Shown here one piece after another: positions 1 through 8,352 of a DNA stretch of 64,000 nucleotides; within the stretch, counting starts at the first letter, position 1, and each line of letters begins with the position of its first letter. The notes beneath the pieces were generated by a model, which was not told the origin of the DNA, did no database searches, and saw only the letters and a program-made list of their open reading frames with translations. The stretch is from Lentzea albidocapillata (GTDB lineage Bacteria; Actinomycetota; Actinomycetes; Mycobacteriales; Pseudonocardiaceae): assembly GCF_000719115.1 (NCBI RefSeq), contig NZ_JOEA01000014.1, forward strand, positions 641,061 to 705,060, given 5' to 3'. Both the position numbers and the translations under genes were made by a program.

Positions 1-1096
1 ACACTCGAAGCGTGGCACGGGTTTCCGCGTCGAGCGGCTTCAGCAACGCGTCGGCGAACCCGTCCGGCAGCGGCAGGTTCCCGGCGAGCTCCTCGAACGT
101 GCGGACGCCGGCCTGACGGGCCTGACGGGCCTCGCGGTACCCCCGCGCGACGCCGGTCTGGTCCACTTCGGACGAAGCGACGCCGTCGAACTCGTCGGTG
201 AGCACGACGATGTCGCCGTCGTGCTCGGCCCAGAACACGTCGTCGTCCGGTGGCTCGGCGGCGAGGAAGACCCGGAACCGGCGGGGCAGTCCGTCAACCG
301 CGAGCCCGGCCAGCAGCATCCGGAACTGGCCTGCGCGGAGTTCTCTCCTGGCCGCGTCGACGGAGTCGTGCTGGACGAGCGCGAGGACGAGCAGCGACGC
401 GGCCGTGTTGACGATCCCCGGATCCGGCCTGGCGGTGCCGACCGCCAGAACGCCTCGGGCGCGGCTGCCGAGGACCTGCAGGAACACGTGCACGCCGGCG
501 AGCTCGAACGCGACGCTGGCCAGGCCGCCCGCGGTCTTCAGCCGGGCGAGCTCGGCGGTCAGGTCCGGGACGAGGCGGGGGTTGTGGGCGTGCACGGGCT
601 CACCGGCCGCGTCGAGGAGCACGACCCAGCCGTCGATCCACTGGCCGAGCCTGCGCACCACTCCCCCGACGCCGGTCCGGACCGCGGCTCTGGTGAGTGC
701 GCGCTGGGCTTCGCTGGTCCTGGCCAGCGCCGCGTACTCGTCGGCGGCCAGCGCCTTCGACACGGCCTTGCTGATCGCGATGAACGGCACCTCGCGCGGC
801 ACCTCGACCAGCCCCAGTCCCGCCTCTGCCGCCGCTGCCACCAGCGCGGGCGGCACGACGTCGTGCCCCAGGCCGGTGCCGAAGCCGAGCCCGACGACCC
901 CAGCGCGCACGAGCCGTTCGACATAGCCGTCCCGCAGGGCGTTGAGGCCCGTCGTGAGCAGCAGTTCGCCGCCCTCCAGGAACGGGGTGGGGTCCGCGAG
1001 CTCCGTGCCGTGCACCCACCCGACCGGCTTCGACACGTCCCCCGCCAGCACCGGGAGGCCCAGCGATCGAGCGAGGTCGTCCAGCGTGATGGGCAT
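1..1096 (-). CDS. PucR-family transcriptional regulator (3' end outside window)
   Basis: About 365 residues are visible; the C-terminus lies beyond the left edge. The protein opens MPITLDDLARS and continues with a PucR-type N-terminal domain (motifs GWVHGTELADP, GGELLLTTG, GLGFGTG). A GGDEF-like middle region follows, and a PucR C-terminal HTH would lie off the window. It is divergent from gabT-gabD with an 81-bp shared promoter region. In Corynebacterium a PucR-type protein (GabR) activates gabTDP, so by context this is probably the regulator of GABA catabolism. ATG at 1096 is the natural start for the domain. The family call is firm; the target is inference. Confidence 0.85.
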   Translation of the reverse strand, partial: MPITLDDLARSLGLPVLAGDVSKPVGWVHGTELADPTPFLEGGELLLTTGLNALRDGYVERLVRAGVVGLGFGTGLGHDVVPPALVAAAAEAGLGLVEVPREVPFIAISKAVSKALAADEYAALARTSEAQRALTRAAVRTGVGGVVRRLGQWIDGWVVLLDAAGEPVHAHNPRLVPDLTAELARLKTAGGLASVAFELAGVHVFLQVLGSRARGVLAVGTARPDPGIVNTAASLLVLALVQHDSVDAARRELRAGQFRMLLAGLAVDGLPRRFRVFLAAEPPDDDVFWAEHDGDIVVLTDEFDGVASSEVDQTGVARGYREARQARQAGVRTFEELAGNLPLPDGFADALLKPLDAETRATLRV

Positions 1097-1104
1097 GTGC
1101 CAAT

Positions 1105-1126
1105 TTGTACAACTTCAGTCCTGAAG
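1105..1126. promoter_or_regulatory. Candidate operator between the PucR gene and gabT
   Basis: Two inverted repeats lie side by side in the 81-bp divergent promoter region: TTGTACAA (1105-1112) and CTTCAG-TC-CTGAAG (1113-1126). They stand out as AT-rich symmetry in GC-rich DNA. Binding by the PucR-type regulator is inferred from position only. Confidence 0.4.
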
Positions 1127-1177
1127 ATCGCCATTTCGGACACTGCGCACGCCGCTGACCAGGGCCATGCTGGGCAC

Positions 1178-2461
1178 ATGACCCGACTGCGTACCGCGAT
1201 CCCCGGTCCCAAGTCCCTGGAGCTCCAGGCTCGGCGCAAGGGCGCCGTCGCCGCCGGAGTCGGTTCGACGCTGCCCGCCTACATCGACTCCGCCGACGAC
1301 GGCCTGCTGATCGACGTCGACGGCAACCAGCTCATCGACCTCGGTTCCGGCATCGCCGTGACGAACGCCGGCAATCCCGCGCCCGCCGTCGCCGAGGCCG
1401 TGCACGCGCAGATCGACAGGTTCAGCCACACCTGTTTCATGATCACGCCGTACGAGAGCTACCTCGAGGTCTGCGAGCAGCTGAACGACCTCACCCCCGG
1501 CGACCACGAGAAGCGGTCGGTGCTGTTCAACTCCGGCGCCGAGGCCGTCGAGAACGCGGTCAAGATCGCCCGGCACGTCACCGGCAGGCAGGCCGTCGTG
1601 GTGTTCGACCACGGCTACCACGGCCGCACGAACCTCACGATGGCGTTGACCGCCAAGAACATGCCGTACAAGCACAGGTTCGGCCCGTTCGCGCCCGAGG
1701 TCTACCGCGTGCCGGCGTCCTATCCGCTGCACGACGGCCTGACCGGTCCCGAGGCGGCGTCCAGCGCGATCGCCGCCATCGAGAAGCAGGTCGGCGCAGA
1801 CAACACCGCCGCCGTCGTGATCGAGCCGATCCAGGGTGAGGGCGGGTTCATCGAACCCGCCGAGGGCTTCCTGCCGGCGATCGCGCGGTGGTGCCGGGAC
1901 CGCGGCGTGCTGTTCGTCGCCGACGAGATCCAGACCGGCTTCTGCCGCACCGGTTCGTGGTTCGCGCTCGACCACGAGGGCGTGGTGCCGGACCTGATCA
2001 CCACGGCCAAGGGCATCGCGGGCGGGCTGCCGCTCGCGGCCGTCACCGGTCGCGCCGAGATCATGGACGCCGTGCACGTCGGTGGTCTCGGTGGCACGTA
2101 CGGCGGCAACCCGGTGGCGTGCGCGGCGGCGCTGGGCGCCATCCGCACGATGCGCGAGCGGGACCTCAACGCCGCTGCCCGCCGCATCGAGGAGACGGTG
2201 CTGGGCCGGCTCAGGGCGATCGCGGAGAAGACCGACATCATCGCGGACATCCGCGGCCGTGGTGCGATGCTCGCCATCGAGTTCACCGAACGCACGCCCG
2301 ACGTCGCCGCGCGCGTCGCGAAGGCGTGCCACGAACAGGGTGTCGTCGTGCTGACGTGCGGCACCTACGGCAACGTGATCCGCCTGCTGCCCCCGCTGGT
2401 CATCCCGGACGACCTGCTCGCCGAAGGACTCGACGTGCTCGAAGGAGCCCTGCTCGCATGA
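1178..2461 (+). CDS. gabT: 4-aminobutyrate aminotransferase (class III, PLP)
   Basis: 427 residues, full length for GabT. It transfers the amino group of GABA to 2-oxoglutarate, giving succinate semialdehyde. Visible motifs are NSGAEAVENAVKIAR (PLP phosphate region), FDHGYHGRTN, the cofactor Asp in ADEIQTGFCRTG, and the Schiff-base Lys in TTAKGIAGGLPLA. The open frame extends much further upstream, but the family N-terminus (PGPKS..ARR..AVAAGV) fits ATG 1178. The stop overlaps the ATG of the next gene (ATGA), so the two are translationally coupled. Other omega-amino acids are possible substrates; the neighbouring aldehyde dehydrogenase supports GABA. Confidence 0.92.
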   Translation: MTRLRTAIPGPKSLELQARRKGAVAAGVGSTLPAYIDSADDGLLIDVDGNQLIDLGSGIAVTNAGNPAPAVAEAVHAQIDRFSHTCFMITPYESYLEVCEQLNDLTPGDHEKRSVLFNSGAEAVENAVKIARHVTGRQAVVVFDHGYHGRTNLTMALTAKNMPYKHRFGPFAPEVYRVPASYPLHDGLTGPEAASSAIAAIEKQVGADNTAAVVIEPIQGEGGFIEPAEGFLPAIARWCRDRGVLFVADEIQTGFCRTGSWFALDHEGVVPDLITTAKGIAGGLPLAAVTGRAEIMDAVHVGGLGGTYGGNPVACAAALGAIRTMRERDLNAAARRIEETVLGRLRAIAEKTDIIADIRGRGAMLAIEFTERTPDVAARVAKACHEQGVVVLTCGTYGNVIRLLPPLVIPDDLLAEGLDVLEGALLA

Positions 2462-3768
2462 TTGACTTCCACACCCCCGAAGACGTCGAGAACGCCGTCG
2501 CGAAGGCGCACGCCGTCGCTCCCGAACTGGCCGCGCTGCCCGCACACCGCCGCGCGTCCGCCCTGGACCACGTGTCGCGGCGCCTGGCCGAGCGGGCCGA
2601 GGAGTTCGCGCAGGCCATCAACGACGACTCGGGCAAGCCGCTGAAGTGGGCGCGGGTCGAGGTGACCCGCGCGATCTCCACGTTCCGCTGGGCCGCGGAG
2701 GAGGCCCGCCGGTTCTCCGGTGAGCTGCAGCGCCTCGACACCGACCCGTCCGCCGAGGGCCGTCTCGCGCTGGTGCGCCGGGTGCCGCGCGGTTCGGTGC
2801 TGGGCATCGCGCCGTTCAACTTCCCGCTGAACCTGGTGGCGCACAAGGTGGCGCCCGCGCTGGCCGTCGGCGCGCCGATCGTGCTGAAGCCCGCGCCCGC
2901 CACGCCGAAGGTCGCGTTCCTGCTCGGCGAACTGCTGGCCGAGACCGACCTGCCGGGCGGCGCCTTCGCGATCCTGCACCTGTCCAATGAGGACACTGCC
3001 GCGCTGGTCGGGGACCCGCGCCTGCCGGTGGTCTCGTTCACCGGTTCCGGTCCGGTCGGCTGGGGCATCAAGGAACGCGTGCCGCGCAAGCACGTCACCC
3101 TCGAACTGGGCGGCAACGCGGCCGCCATCGTCGCCCCCGACTGGCAGGACGTCGAGTTCGCGGCGCAGCGCATCGCCACGTTCGCGATGTACCAGGCCGG
3201 TCAGTCGTGCATCTCGGTGCAGCGCGTCTACGTGCACACCGACGTGTACGACGCGGTCTCGGAAGCCGTTGTGCAGCACGTGAACAAGCTCGACGTGGCC
3301 GGAGACGTCGGCCCGTTGATCAACGACGCCGCGGCCGACCGCGTCGAGTCGTGGGTGCGGGAAGCCGGTGCCACGGTCCTGACGGGCGGAACCCGTGACG
3401 GTCGCACGTACGCGCCCACCGTGCTGACCGACGTGCCGGAGGACTCGAAGGTCAACGCCGAGGAGGTGTTCGGCCCGGTCGTGACCCTCACGCGGGTGGA
3501 CAGCGTCGAGGAGGCGTTCGACCGCGTCAACGCGTCCCGGTACGGCCTGCAGGCGGGCCTGTTCACCACGGACGTGCGGCTGGCTTTCCGTGCCGCGCAA
3601 CGGCTCCAGGTCGGCGGCGTGATCGTCGGCGACGTGCCGAGCTACCGCGCGGACCAGATGCCGTACGGCGGCGTGAAGGAGTCCGGCATCGGCCGGGAGG
3701 GCCTGCGCGCGGCCATGGACGACCTCACCGAACAGCGCGTCCTGGTGCTGACCGGCCTGGAGCTGTGA
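2458..3768 (+). CDS. gabD: NAD(P)-dependent aldehyde dehydrogenase, probable succinate-semialdehyde dehydrogenase
   Basis: 436 residues, slightly shorter than classical GabD because the N-terminal arm is trimmed. ALDH signatures in order: PFNFPLNLVAHKVAPALAVG (cofactor region), FTGS, ELGGNA with the general-base Glu, the catalytic Cys in GQSCIS, EEVFGPVV, and PYGGVKESGIGREG near the end. It would oxidise succinate semialdehyde from GabT to succinate for the TCA cycle. It overlaps gabT by 4 nt. The sequence alone does not fix the aldehyde substrate; the assignment rests on the operon. Confidence 0.82.
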   Translation: MIDFHTPEDVENAVAKAHAVAPELAALPAHRRASALDHVSRRLAERAEEFAQAINDDSGKPLKWARVEVTRAISTFRWAAEEARRFSGELQRLDTDPSAEGRLALVRRVPRGSVLGIAPFNFPLNLVAHKVAPALAVGAPIVLKPAPATPKVAFLLGELLAETDLPGGAFAILHLSNEDTAALVGDPRLPVVSFTGSGPVGWGIKERVPRKHVTLELGGNAAAIVAPDWQDVEFAAQRIATFAMYQAGQSCISVQRVYVHTDVYDAVSEAVVQHVNKLDVAGDVGPLINDAAADRVESWVREAGATVLTGGTRDGRTYAPTVLTDVPEDSKVNAEEVFGPVVTLTRVDSVEEAFDRVNASRYGLQAGLFTTDVRLAFRAAQRLQVGGVIVGDVPSYRADQMPYGGVKESGIGREGLRAAMDDLTEQRVLVLTGLEL

Positions 3769-3770
3769 CC

Positions 3771-3784
3771 ACCGGACGTCCGGT
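3771..3784. promoter_or_regulatory. 14-bp perfect palindrome upstream of lacI-type gene
   Basis: ACCGGACGTCCGGT lies 2 bp after the aldehyde dehydrogenase stop and about 34 bp before the LacI-type regulator. LacI-family proteins bind such symmetric sites, so autoregulation is plausible, but binding is not shown. It has no following T-run, which argues against a terminator. Confidence 0.35.
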
Positions 3785-3817
3785 GAATGGGCCGTTCTTG
3801 ACCTTGACTGCGATGAT

Positions 3818-4786
3818 TTGCCCGTGGCCGTCACGATCAGGGATGTCGCACTCCAGGCGCAGGTCTCCGTTTCGACCGTCTCGCGCGCGCTGAGCGCGCC
3901 GGGACTCGTCAAGGAAGCCACCCGGCAACGGGTCCTGGACGTCGTCGCCGGGCTCGGCTACCAGCCGAACCGGGCGGCGCGCAGCCTGATCACCGGCCGC
4001 ACCGGGAACCTCGGCATCGTGGTGCCCGACCTCCTCAACCCGTTCTTCCCCTCGATCCTGCGCGGCGTGCAGACGAAGGCGGGCGAGGCGGGCACCTCGG
4101 TCTTCTTCTGCGACAGCAGGGAGGACCCGGACACCGAGGCCGAGCTCGTGCGGACGATGGCGGCGCAGGTCGACGGCGTGGTGCTGTGCGCGTCGCTGCT
4201 GTCCGACGACACGATCGCCGAACTGGCGGCGGTGACCCCGCTGGTGCTGATCAACCGCATCGTGCCGGGCGTCTCGTCGGTCCTGATGGACAGCGCGTCC
4301 GGCATGGACCAGGTGGTCGCGCACCTGGAGTCGCTGGGCCACGAGGACTACGTCTACCTGGGCGGCCCTGCCGCGGCGTGGTCGAACAACCGCAGGATGC
4401 AGGGCCTCGCCGGCCGCGCCCGGCTGCTCGGCTCGTTCGAACCGAACTTCAACGGCGGCTACGCGGCGGCCGAGCAGGCGCTCGGCACCGGCGCGACGGC
4501 GTTCATCTGCTACAACGACCTGATCGCACTGGGTGCGCTCGCCTGCCTCGCCGCGCACGACGTGAAGGTGCCGGAGCAGATCAGCGTGACGGGGTTCGAC
4601 GACATCCTCTACGCGACGATGTGCTCCCCCGCGCTGACGACGGTCCATATGCCGACCGAGGCCGCCGGCGAGGTCGCGGTCGACCTTCTCGCCTCACTGC
4701 TCGACGGCGGACCGGCCGAGCACCGGGAACTCCCGACGACACTCGTGGTCCGCGCGAGCACGACCGGACGTCCGATGTCGGCCTGA
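3818..4786 (+). CDS. LacI-family transcriptional regulator
   Basis: 322 residues. An N-terminal LacI HTH (TIRDVALQAQVSVSTVSRAL) and hinge helix (PNRAARSL) are followed by a periplasmic-binding-protein-like effector domain with the family motifs ICYNDLIALGAL and ISVTGFDDI near the C-terminus. The middle segment around NNRRMQGLAGRARLLG is shorter than usual for LacI proteins, so the ligand pocket may be altered. The start is TTG 3818 or GTG 3824; neither has a clear Shine-Dalgarno. No sugar operon adjoins it, and it follows gabTD on the same strand, so its target is unknown. Confidence 0.82.
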   Translation: MPVAVTIRDVALQAQVSVSTVSRALSAPGLVKEATRQRVLDVVAGLGYQPNRAARSLITGRTGNLGIVVPDLLNPFFPSILRGVQTKAGEAGTSVFFCDSREDPDTEAELVRTMAAQVDGVVLCASLLSDDTIAELAAVTPLVLINRIVPGVSSVLMDSASGMDQVVAHLESLGHEDYVYLGGPAAAWSNNRRMQGLAGRARLLGSFEPNFNGGYAAAEQALGTGATAFICYNDLIALGALACLAAHDVKVPEQISVTGFDDILYATMCSPALTTVHMPTEAAGEVAVDLLASLLDGGPAEHRELPTTLVVRASTTGRPMSA

Positions 4787-4845
4787 TACCCGGGAAGGCT
4801 TGAACGCATTCCTGGCGACGAACGGACAACTGGCTCACTCGGGCC

Positions 4846-4873
4846 GAGGGAGTCGCTTCGGGGTGACTCCCTC
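4846..4873. terminator. Hairpin between convergent lacI-type gene and micro-ORF
   Basis: A 9-bp perfect stem GAGGGAGTC / GACTCCCTC encloses a 10-nt loop. It sits 60 bp after the LacI-type stop and 20 bp after the micro-ORF stop on the other strand, so it can serve both. No U-tract follows. Confidence 0.5.
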
Positions 4874-4893
4874 ACGCAGCCGATGAGTGATGT

Positions 4894-4950
4894 CTAGTCG
4901 TAACCGCGAACGTGCCCGTCCTCGTCGGCGAGAATTTCGTAGCCGTCCAT
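4894..4950 (-). CDS. 18-residue micro-ORF (MDGYEILADEDGHVRGYD)
   Basis: The ORF is ATG-initiated and preceded by AAGGAG at a 6-nt spacing, one of the best Shine-Dalgarno matches in the window. An in-frame TGA 30 nt upstream closes the frame, so this is not the tail of a longer gene. The peptide is acidic, lacks cysteine and has no signal sequence. No modifying enzyme or target gene is adjacent; the next gene upstream on this strand is the prim-pol-like protein. It could be a leader peptide, a regulatory micro-protein or a signal. I do not recognise it. Confidence 0.45.
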   Translation of the reverse strand: MDGYEILADEDGHVRGYD

Positions 4951-5228
4951 GCCCAGCTCCTTCCGTTGGTGTGTGACTCATAAACCGTAGAGCCTCAGAC
5001 GCGTCCTGTGGAGTGAATTTACATCGCAACCGGGGTAGCCGCCGATAACCCAGAGGAGTCGTGGTGACGGCTCTATCTCGATTCCGAAGTGTCAAGAACG
5101 GCGCAAGAATGGGCTGATCACCTACGCGTAACAAAGCGTTCCCGGACGTAACGGGAAATCGATCCAGTGATCGTGAAAGCCCTGGAAGACCGGTATGGCG
5201 AATCGCGCCGTTACGACTGCGCGAAGAG

Positions 5229-5724
5229 TCAGCTCGACCCGGCAGTCTCGGTGACCGCCCTCAGCGCCGCGACCACGGCCGAGAACGGCGGCAGGAACGG
5301 CTTCGCGGCCGGCACCTCGCCGAGCCACCGCACCCCGCCCCCGTCGATCCGCGACGGCGGCAACGGCACGAGCGTCCCCAGCCGGTGCGTCAGCGCGCCT
5401 CGCGCCCGCAACCGGATCAGGTTCACCTGCGACGCCTCGTCGGCGGACTCGGTGAGGATGAGCCATCGCCCGGGAGCCGCCGCGGCCGAAGGCAGCACCA
5501 CCACCGGACCGCCCAGCATCCGCATGGACAGGTAGTGCTGCACCTCCTCACCGATCCCCGCCGCCATCTCCACGGCGGACACCGTGTGATCGGTGGTCAG
5601 CAGCAGCCGGTTCTCCGACCGCAGCACCAACCATCCCCAGCCCGAGCAACGCTCGAGCGCACCGGCGAACGTGTCGAGCCGCGGCAGAACTCCGGACGGT
5701 AGTACTCCCTTAGGCGAGTTCATG
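5229..5724 (-). CDS. Small prim-pol-like (bifunctional DNA primase/polymerase N-terminal-like) protein
   Basis: 165 residues from ATG 5724, chosen because the upstream extension is not domain-like. The C-terminal half (GTLVPLPPSRIDGGGVRWLG, then LPPFSAVVAALRAV) resembles the end of the short actinomycete proteins annotated as bifunctional DNA primase/polymerase. The middle has the matching GGPVVVLPS..PGRWLIL strand pattern. I see no metal-binding acidic triad, so it is probably not a working primase. These short relatives are common, unlinked to replicons and of unknown role. It stands alone, with the micro-ORF 280 bp downstream. Confidence 0.5.
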
Positions 5725-5788
5725 GATCTCACCCTCACTTGTTTCAGTGCCGTGTAACTCCGATCACACGATTTGACTCTCCGCCGCC

Positions 5789-7162
5789 ATGAACTCACTA
5801 TCGGCCCGCCATCGGCACACTCGAACGGGGCTGGAGAGCGTGAGTCACCTGCGGGAACGGCATGTCACCATGATCGCGCTGGGAGGCGTGATCGGAGCGG
5901 GCCTCTTCGTCGGGACGGGCACCGGTATCGCGCTCGCCGGACCGGCGGTGCTCATCTCGTTCGGTCTCGCCGGAATGCTGGCGTTGCTCGTCCTGCGCAT
6001 GCTCGCGGAAATGGCGGCCGAGCATCCGAGCGGTGGCGCGTTCTCCGTGCACGCGGAGAAGGCGATCGGGCCGTGGGCCGGATTCACGGTCGGCTGGACG
6101 TACTGGGCGGCGGTCGGTGTCGTGCTCGCGGTCGAGGCGACCGGTGCGGCCAAGATCGCGTCGGGATGGCTCCCGGCGGTCCCGCAGTGGGCCTGGGTGC
6201 TGCTCTTCATGAGCACGCTCACCGCCGTGAACCTCGTGGGCGTCCGCAACTTCGGCGAGTTCGAGTTCTGGTTCGCGGGCCTCAAGGTCGCCGCGATCGT
6301 CCTCTTCCTCGCGCTGGGCACAGCCGCCATCGCGGGCCTGCTCCCCGGCGTCGACTCCCCCGGCACGCAGAACCTGAGCGACTTCCTCCCCCACGGCTGG
6401 GGCGGCGTCATCGCCGGGTTCATGGCGGTGGTGTTCGCGTTCGGCGGGCTGGAGGTCGTCACGATCGCGGCCGCCGACGCCGAGGACCCCCGGCACGCCG
6501 TCAAAAAGGCCGTCCGGACGTCCATGACGCGGCTGCTCGTCTTCTACCTCGGCTCGATGGCCGTGGTCGTGACGCTCCTGCCGTGGAACAACTCCGAGGT
6601 AGGCGCCAGCCCGTACGTCGCCGTGCTGAACCGGATCGGGATCCCGGCGGCCGGGCAGATCATGAACGTCGTCATCTTCGTGGCTCTGCTGAGCGCCATC
6701 AACGCCACGCTCTACGGCGCCGCCCGCATGCTGAGCTCACTGGCCGAACGCGGCGAGGCTCCGAAAGCCTTGCTGACCAAGAAGAACGGCGTGCCGCGCA
6801 ACGCGGTGCTGGCCTCCACGGCGTTCGGGTTCTTCTCCGTGCTCCTCAACTACCTGTGGCCGGACACGGTGTTCCTGCTGCTGCTCAACGCGGTGGGCTC
6901 GGCGCTGCTGGTCGTCTGGGCGTTCATCGCGATCTCGCAGATCCGGCTGCGCCGCACGATGGCGAACCCGGCGGTCCCCATGTGGGGTTATCCGTACCTC
7001 TCCTGGCTGGCGCTGGCCGTGATCGGCGGCATCATCGTGCTGATGCTGAGCGACGAGCAGGCCCGCGGGCAGATCCTGTCCACGGGCGTGCTCGTCGCCG
7101 TCGTCGCGGCGGTGGCGCTGGGCAGGTCGGCCTTGCGCCTGCGCCACCACGACCGAACCTGA
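5789..7162 (+). CDS. APC-superfamily amino acid permease (GABA-permease/AAT type)
   Basis: 457 residues with about 12 hydrophobic segments. The family opening is HLRERHVTMIALGGVIGAGLFVGTG (first transmembrane helix with the unwound GxG segment), followed by GPAVLISFGLAGMLALLVLRMLAEMA and an FGGLEVVTIAAAD loop typical of the AAT family. It would import an amino acid with protons. The GabP-like subgroup and the gabTD genes 2 kb away make GABA a reasonable substrate, but five genes or ORFs on both strands separate them. ATG 5789 matches the family N-terminus. Confidence 0.85.
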   Translation: MNSLSARHRHTRTGLESVSHLRERHVTMIALGGVIGAGLFVGTGTGIALAGPAVLISFGLAGMLALLVLRMLAEMAAEHPSGGAFSVHAEKAIGPWAGFTVGWTYWAAVGVVLAVEATGAAKIASGWLPAVPQWAWVLLFMSTLTAVNLVGVRNFGEFEFWFAGLKVAAIVLFLALGTAAIAGLLPGVDSPGTQNLSDFLPHGWGGVIAGFMAVVFAFGGLEVVTIAAADAEDPRHAVKKAVRTSMTRLLVFYLGSMAVVVTLLPWNNSEVGASPYVAVLNRIGIPAAGQIMNVVIFVALLSAINATLYGAARMLSSLAERGEAPKALLTKKNGVPRNAVLASTAFGFFSVLLNYLWPDTVFLLLLNAVGSALLVVWAFIAISQIRLRRTMANPAVPMWGYPYLSWLALAVIGGIIVLMLSDEQARGQILSTGVLVAVVAAVALGRSALRLRHHDRT

Positions 7163-7165
7163 CGG

Positions 7166-7693
7166 TCAGCCCGTGACGTTCTTCAACCGGTAGGGCTTGT
7201 ACTTGGTGTTCTTCAGGCCGTAGGTGAGCACGCGGTGGTCCGTGCCGTGGCTGCCGCGCTGCTCGTAGGCCATGTACTGCGACTTGTCGGCCTTCGTCCA
7301 CTTCTCGAAGATCACGACATGACGGAAGTCGTCACCCGGTTCGTCGACCGGGTCGATGAAAAGATCACCGGGCTTCATATCGGCGATCTTGATCTGTGTC
7401 GTGTACTTGCCGGTGGCTAGAGCGACGGTGTTCGGCCCGCCCTTGGGATTGGCGTTCCCCAGTGTCGCGGCCATCGAGACAAAACCCGAACAATCTTGCC
7501 GATACCCGTCCTTCCAGTACTTGGACATGCTGTACGGCACCTGCTTGCCGTTGTTCGCGGTCAGCCACGTCGCCGCCCGCTTGAGCACCTCACCCCTGCT
7601 GATCTGCGCTTCCGGTGTCGCGGACGCCGCGGGCGCACCGACGAGAACGAACGCGAAGAAAGCAGCGACCACAGCTGAAATGAATTTCACCAT
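7166..7693 (-). CDS. Secreted NlpC/P60-like cysteine peptidase
   Basis: 175 residues from ATG 7693, chosen for the GGGGGA Shine-Dalgarno just upstream and the signal peptide that starts there (MVKFISAVVAAFFAFVLVGA, cleavage after ASA). The mature domain has the NlpC/P60 nucleophile in QDCSGFVSMA, a catalytic His in FRHVVIFEKW and a polar third residue candidate further on. Such proteins cut peptidoglycan stem peptides or related amide bonds outside the cell. It is convergent with the permease, with only 3 bp between stops. Confidence 0.75.
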   Translation of the reverse strand: MVKFISAVVAAFFAFVLVGAPAASATPEAQISRGEVLKRAATWLTANNGKQVPYSMSKYWKDGYRQDCSGFVSMAATLGNANPKGGPNTVALATGKYTTQIKIADMKPGDLFIDPVDEPGDDFRHVVIFEKWTKADKSQYMAYEQRGSHGTDHRVLTYGLKNTKYKPYRLKNVTG

Positions 7694-7827
7694 TTCCCCC
7701 TGCTTCAAGAAGAGCGAATCTCGCGGATCCACCCGAACACGGGGAACGATGAGACGTCAAGGTCACCTACTGGATTGCCGGTGATCTCAAACTATAGTGG
7801 TAACTCGACCGAGCGAATTCTCCGCGA

Positions 7828-8085
7828 TCAGGCCGATCGGCTCTGCGGAGTCAGCAGTTCGTTGATGGAATCGAGAGAGATCCCGAGTGCACCGGCGAGG
7901 GCGGCGATGGTGAAGAACGACGGCGTGGGGGCACGTCCCGTCTCGATCTTGCGCACGGTCTCGGCGGACAGGCCGGCGCGGGCCGCGATCTCGACCATGC
8001 TCTCCTCGCCGCGGGCATCCCGCAGCAACTGACCGAGCCTCCTGCCGCGCTCCCGCTCCAGCGACGTCAGTGGGATGCGCACCAT
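7828..8085 (-). CDS. XRE-family helix-turn-helix regulator
   Basis: 85 residues from ATG 8085 (a longer frame from 8115 is possible). A Cro/C1-type HTH fills most of the protein: MVEIAARAGLSAETVRKIETG, then PSFFTIAALAGALGISLDSINELL. There is no second domain, so it would bind DNA as a small dimer. It is a lone gene between the secreted peptidase and udgX on the same strand. Confidence 0.78.
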   Translation of the reverse strand: MVRIPLTSLERERGRRLGQLLRDARGEESMVEIAARAGLSAETVRKIETGRAPTPSFFTIAALAGALGISLDSINELLTPQSRSA

Positions 8086-8199
8086 GCCTGCGGATTCTAC
8101 GCGAATCAGGCGCACGGCGTGGCGTGAGAAAAGTCCGTTGCGAGCCCGGACGAGCTCGACGTAGGTTCGTTGTACACACGAGAGGAGGTGGTCCGAAGT

Positions 8200-8208
8200 T
8201 GTATAGCA
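8200..8208 (-). promoter_or_regulatory. Possible extended -10 promoter for the XRE gene
   Basis: Read on the minus strand this is TGCTATACA, an extended -10 (TGn plus TATACA) about 115 nt before the XRE start. It lies in a relatively AT-rich spacer. No good -35 is evident. Confidence 0.3.
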
Positions 8209-8256
8209 ACAGGACTCGTGAGGTGGCTGTCCGATAGGACCGCCTTTTGGTGACGC

Positions 8257-8352
8257 CTAGTCGTAAACCCAGGCAGCCACCCGACCCCCGGACTTCGAGC
8301 GCTGGTCCCGCTCGGCCTGCTCGCGCAGGAGTCGTCCGGGGGTTGTCCCGTT
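8257..8352 (-). other. Open in-frame extension after the udgX stop codon
   Basis: After the TGA of udgX the same frame stays open for 31 codons with mostly G/C third positions and ends RVAAWVYD-stop (TAG 8259-8257). It contains no ATG; the only GTG is eight codons from the end. It looks like coding sequence that lacks its own start. It could be a readthrough tail, the remnant of a longer UdgX, or chance in GC-rich DNA. Confidence 0.3.

Noticed and set aside
221..1177. 746-residue frame fusing an N-terminal part to GabT
   Set aside because: The extra part is the antisense shadow of the PucR gene; GabT begins at 1178.
5229..5798. 189-residue version of the prim-pol-like protein
   Set aside because: The first 25 residues are basic and non-homologous in character; ATG 5724 is the better start.
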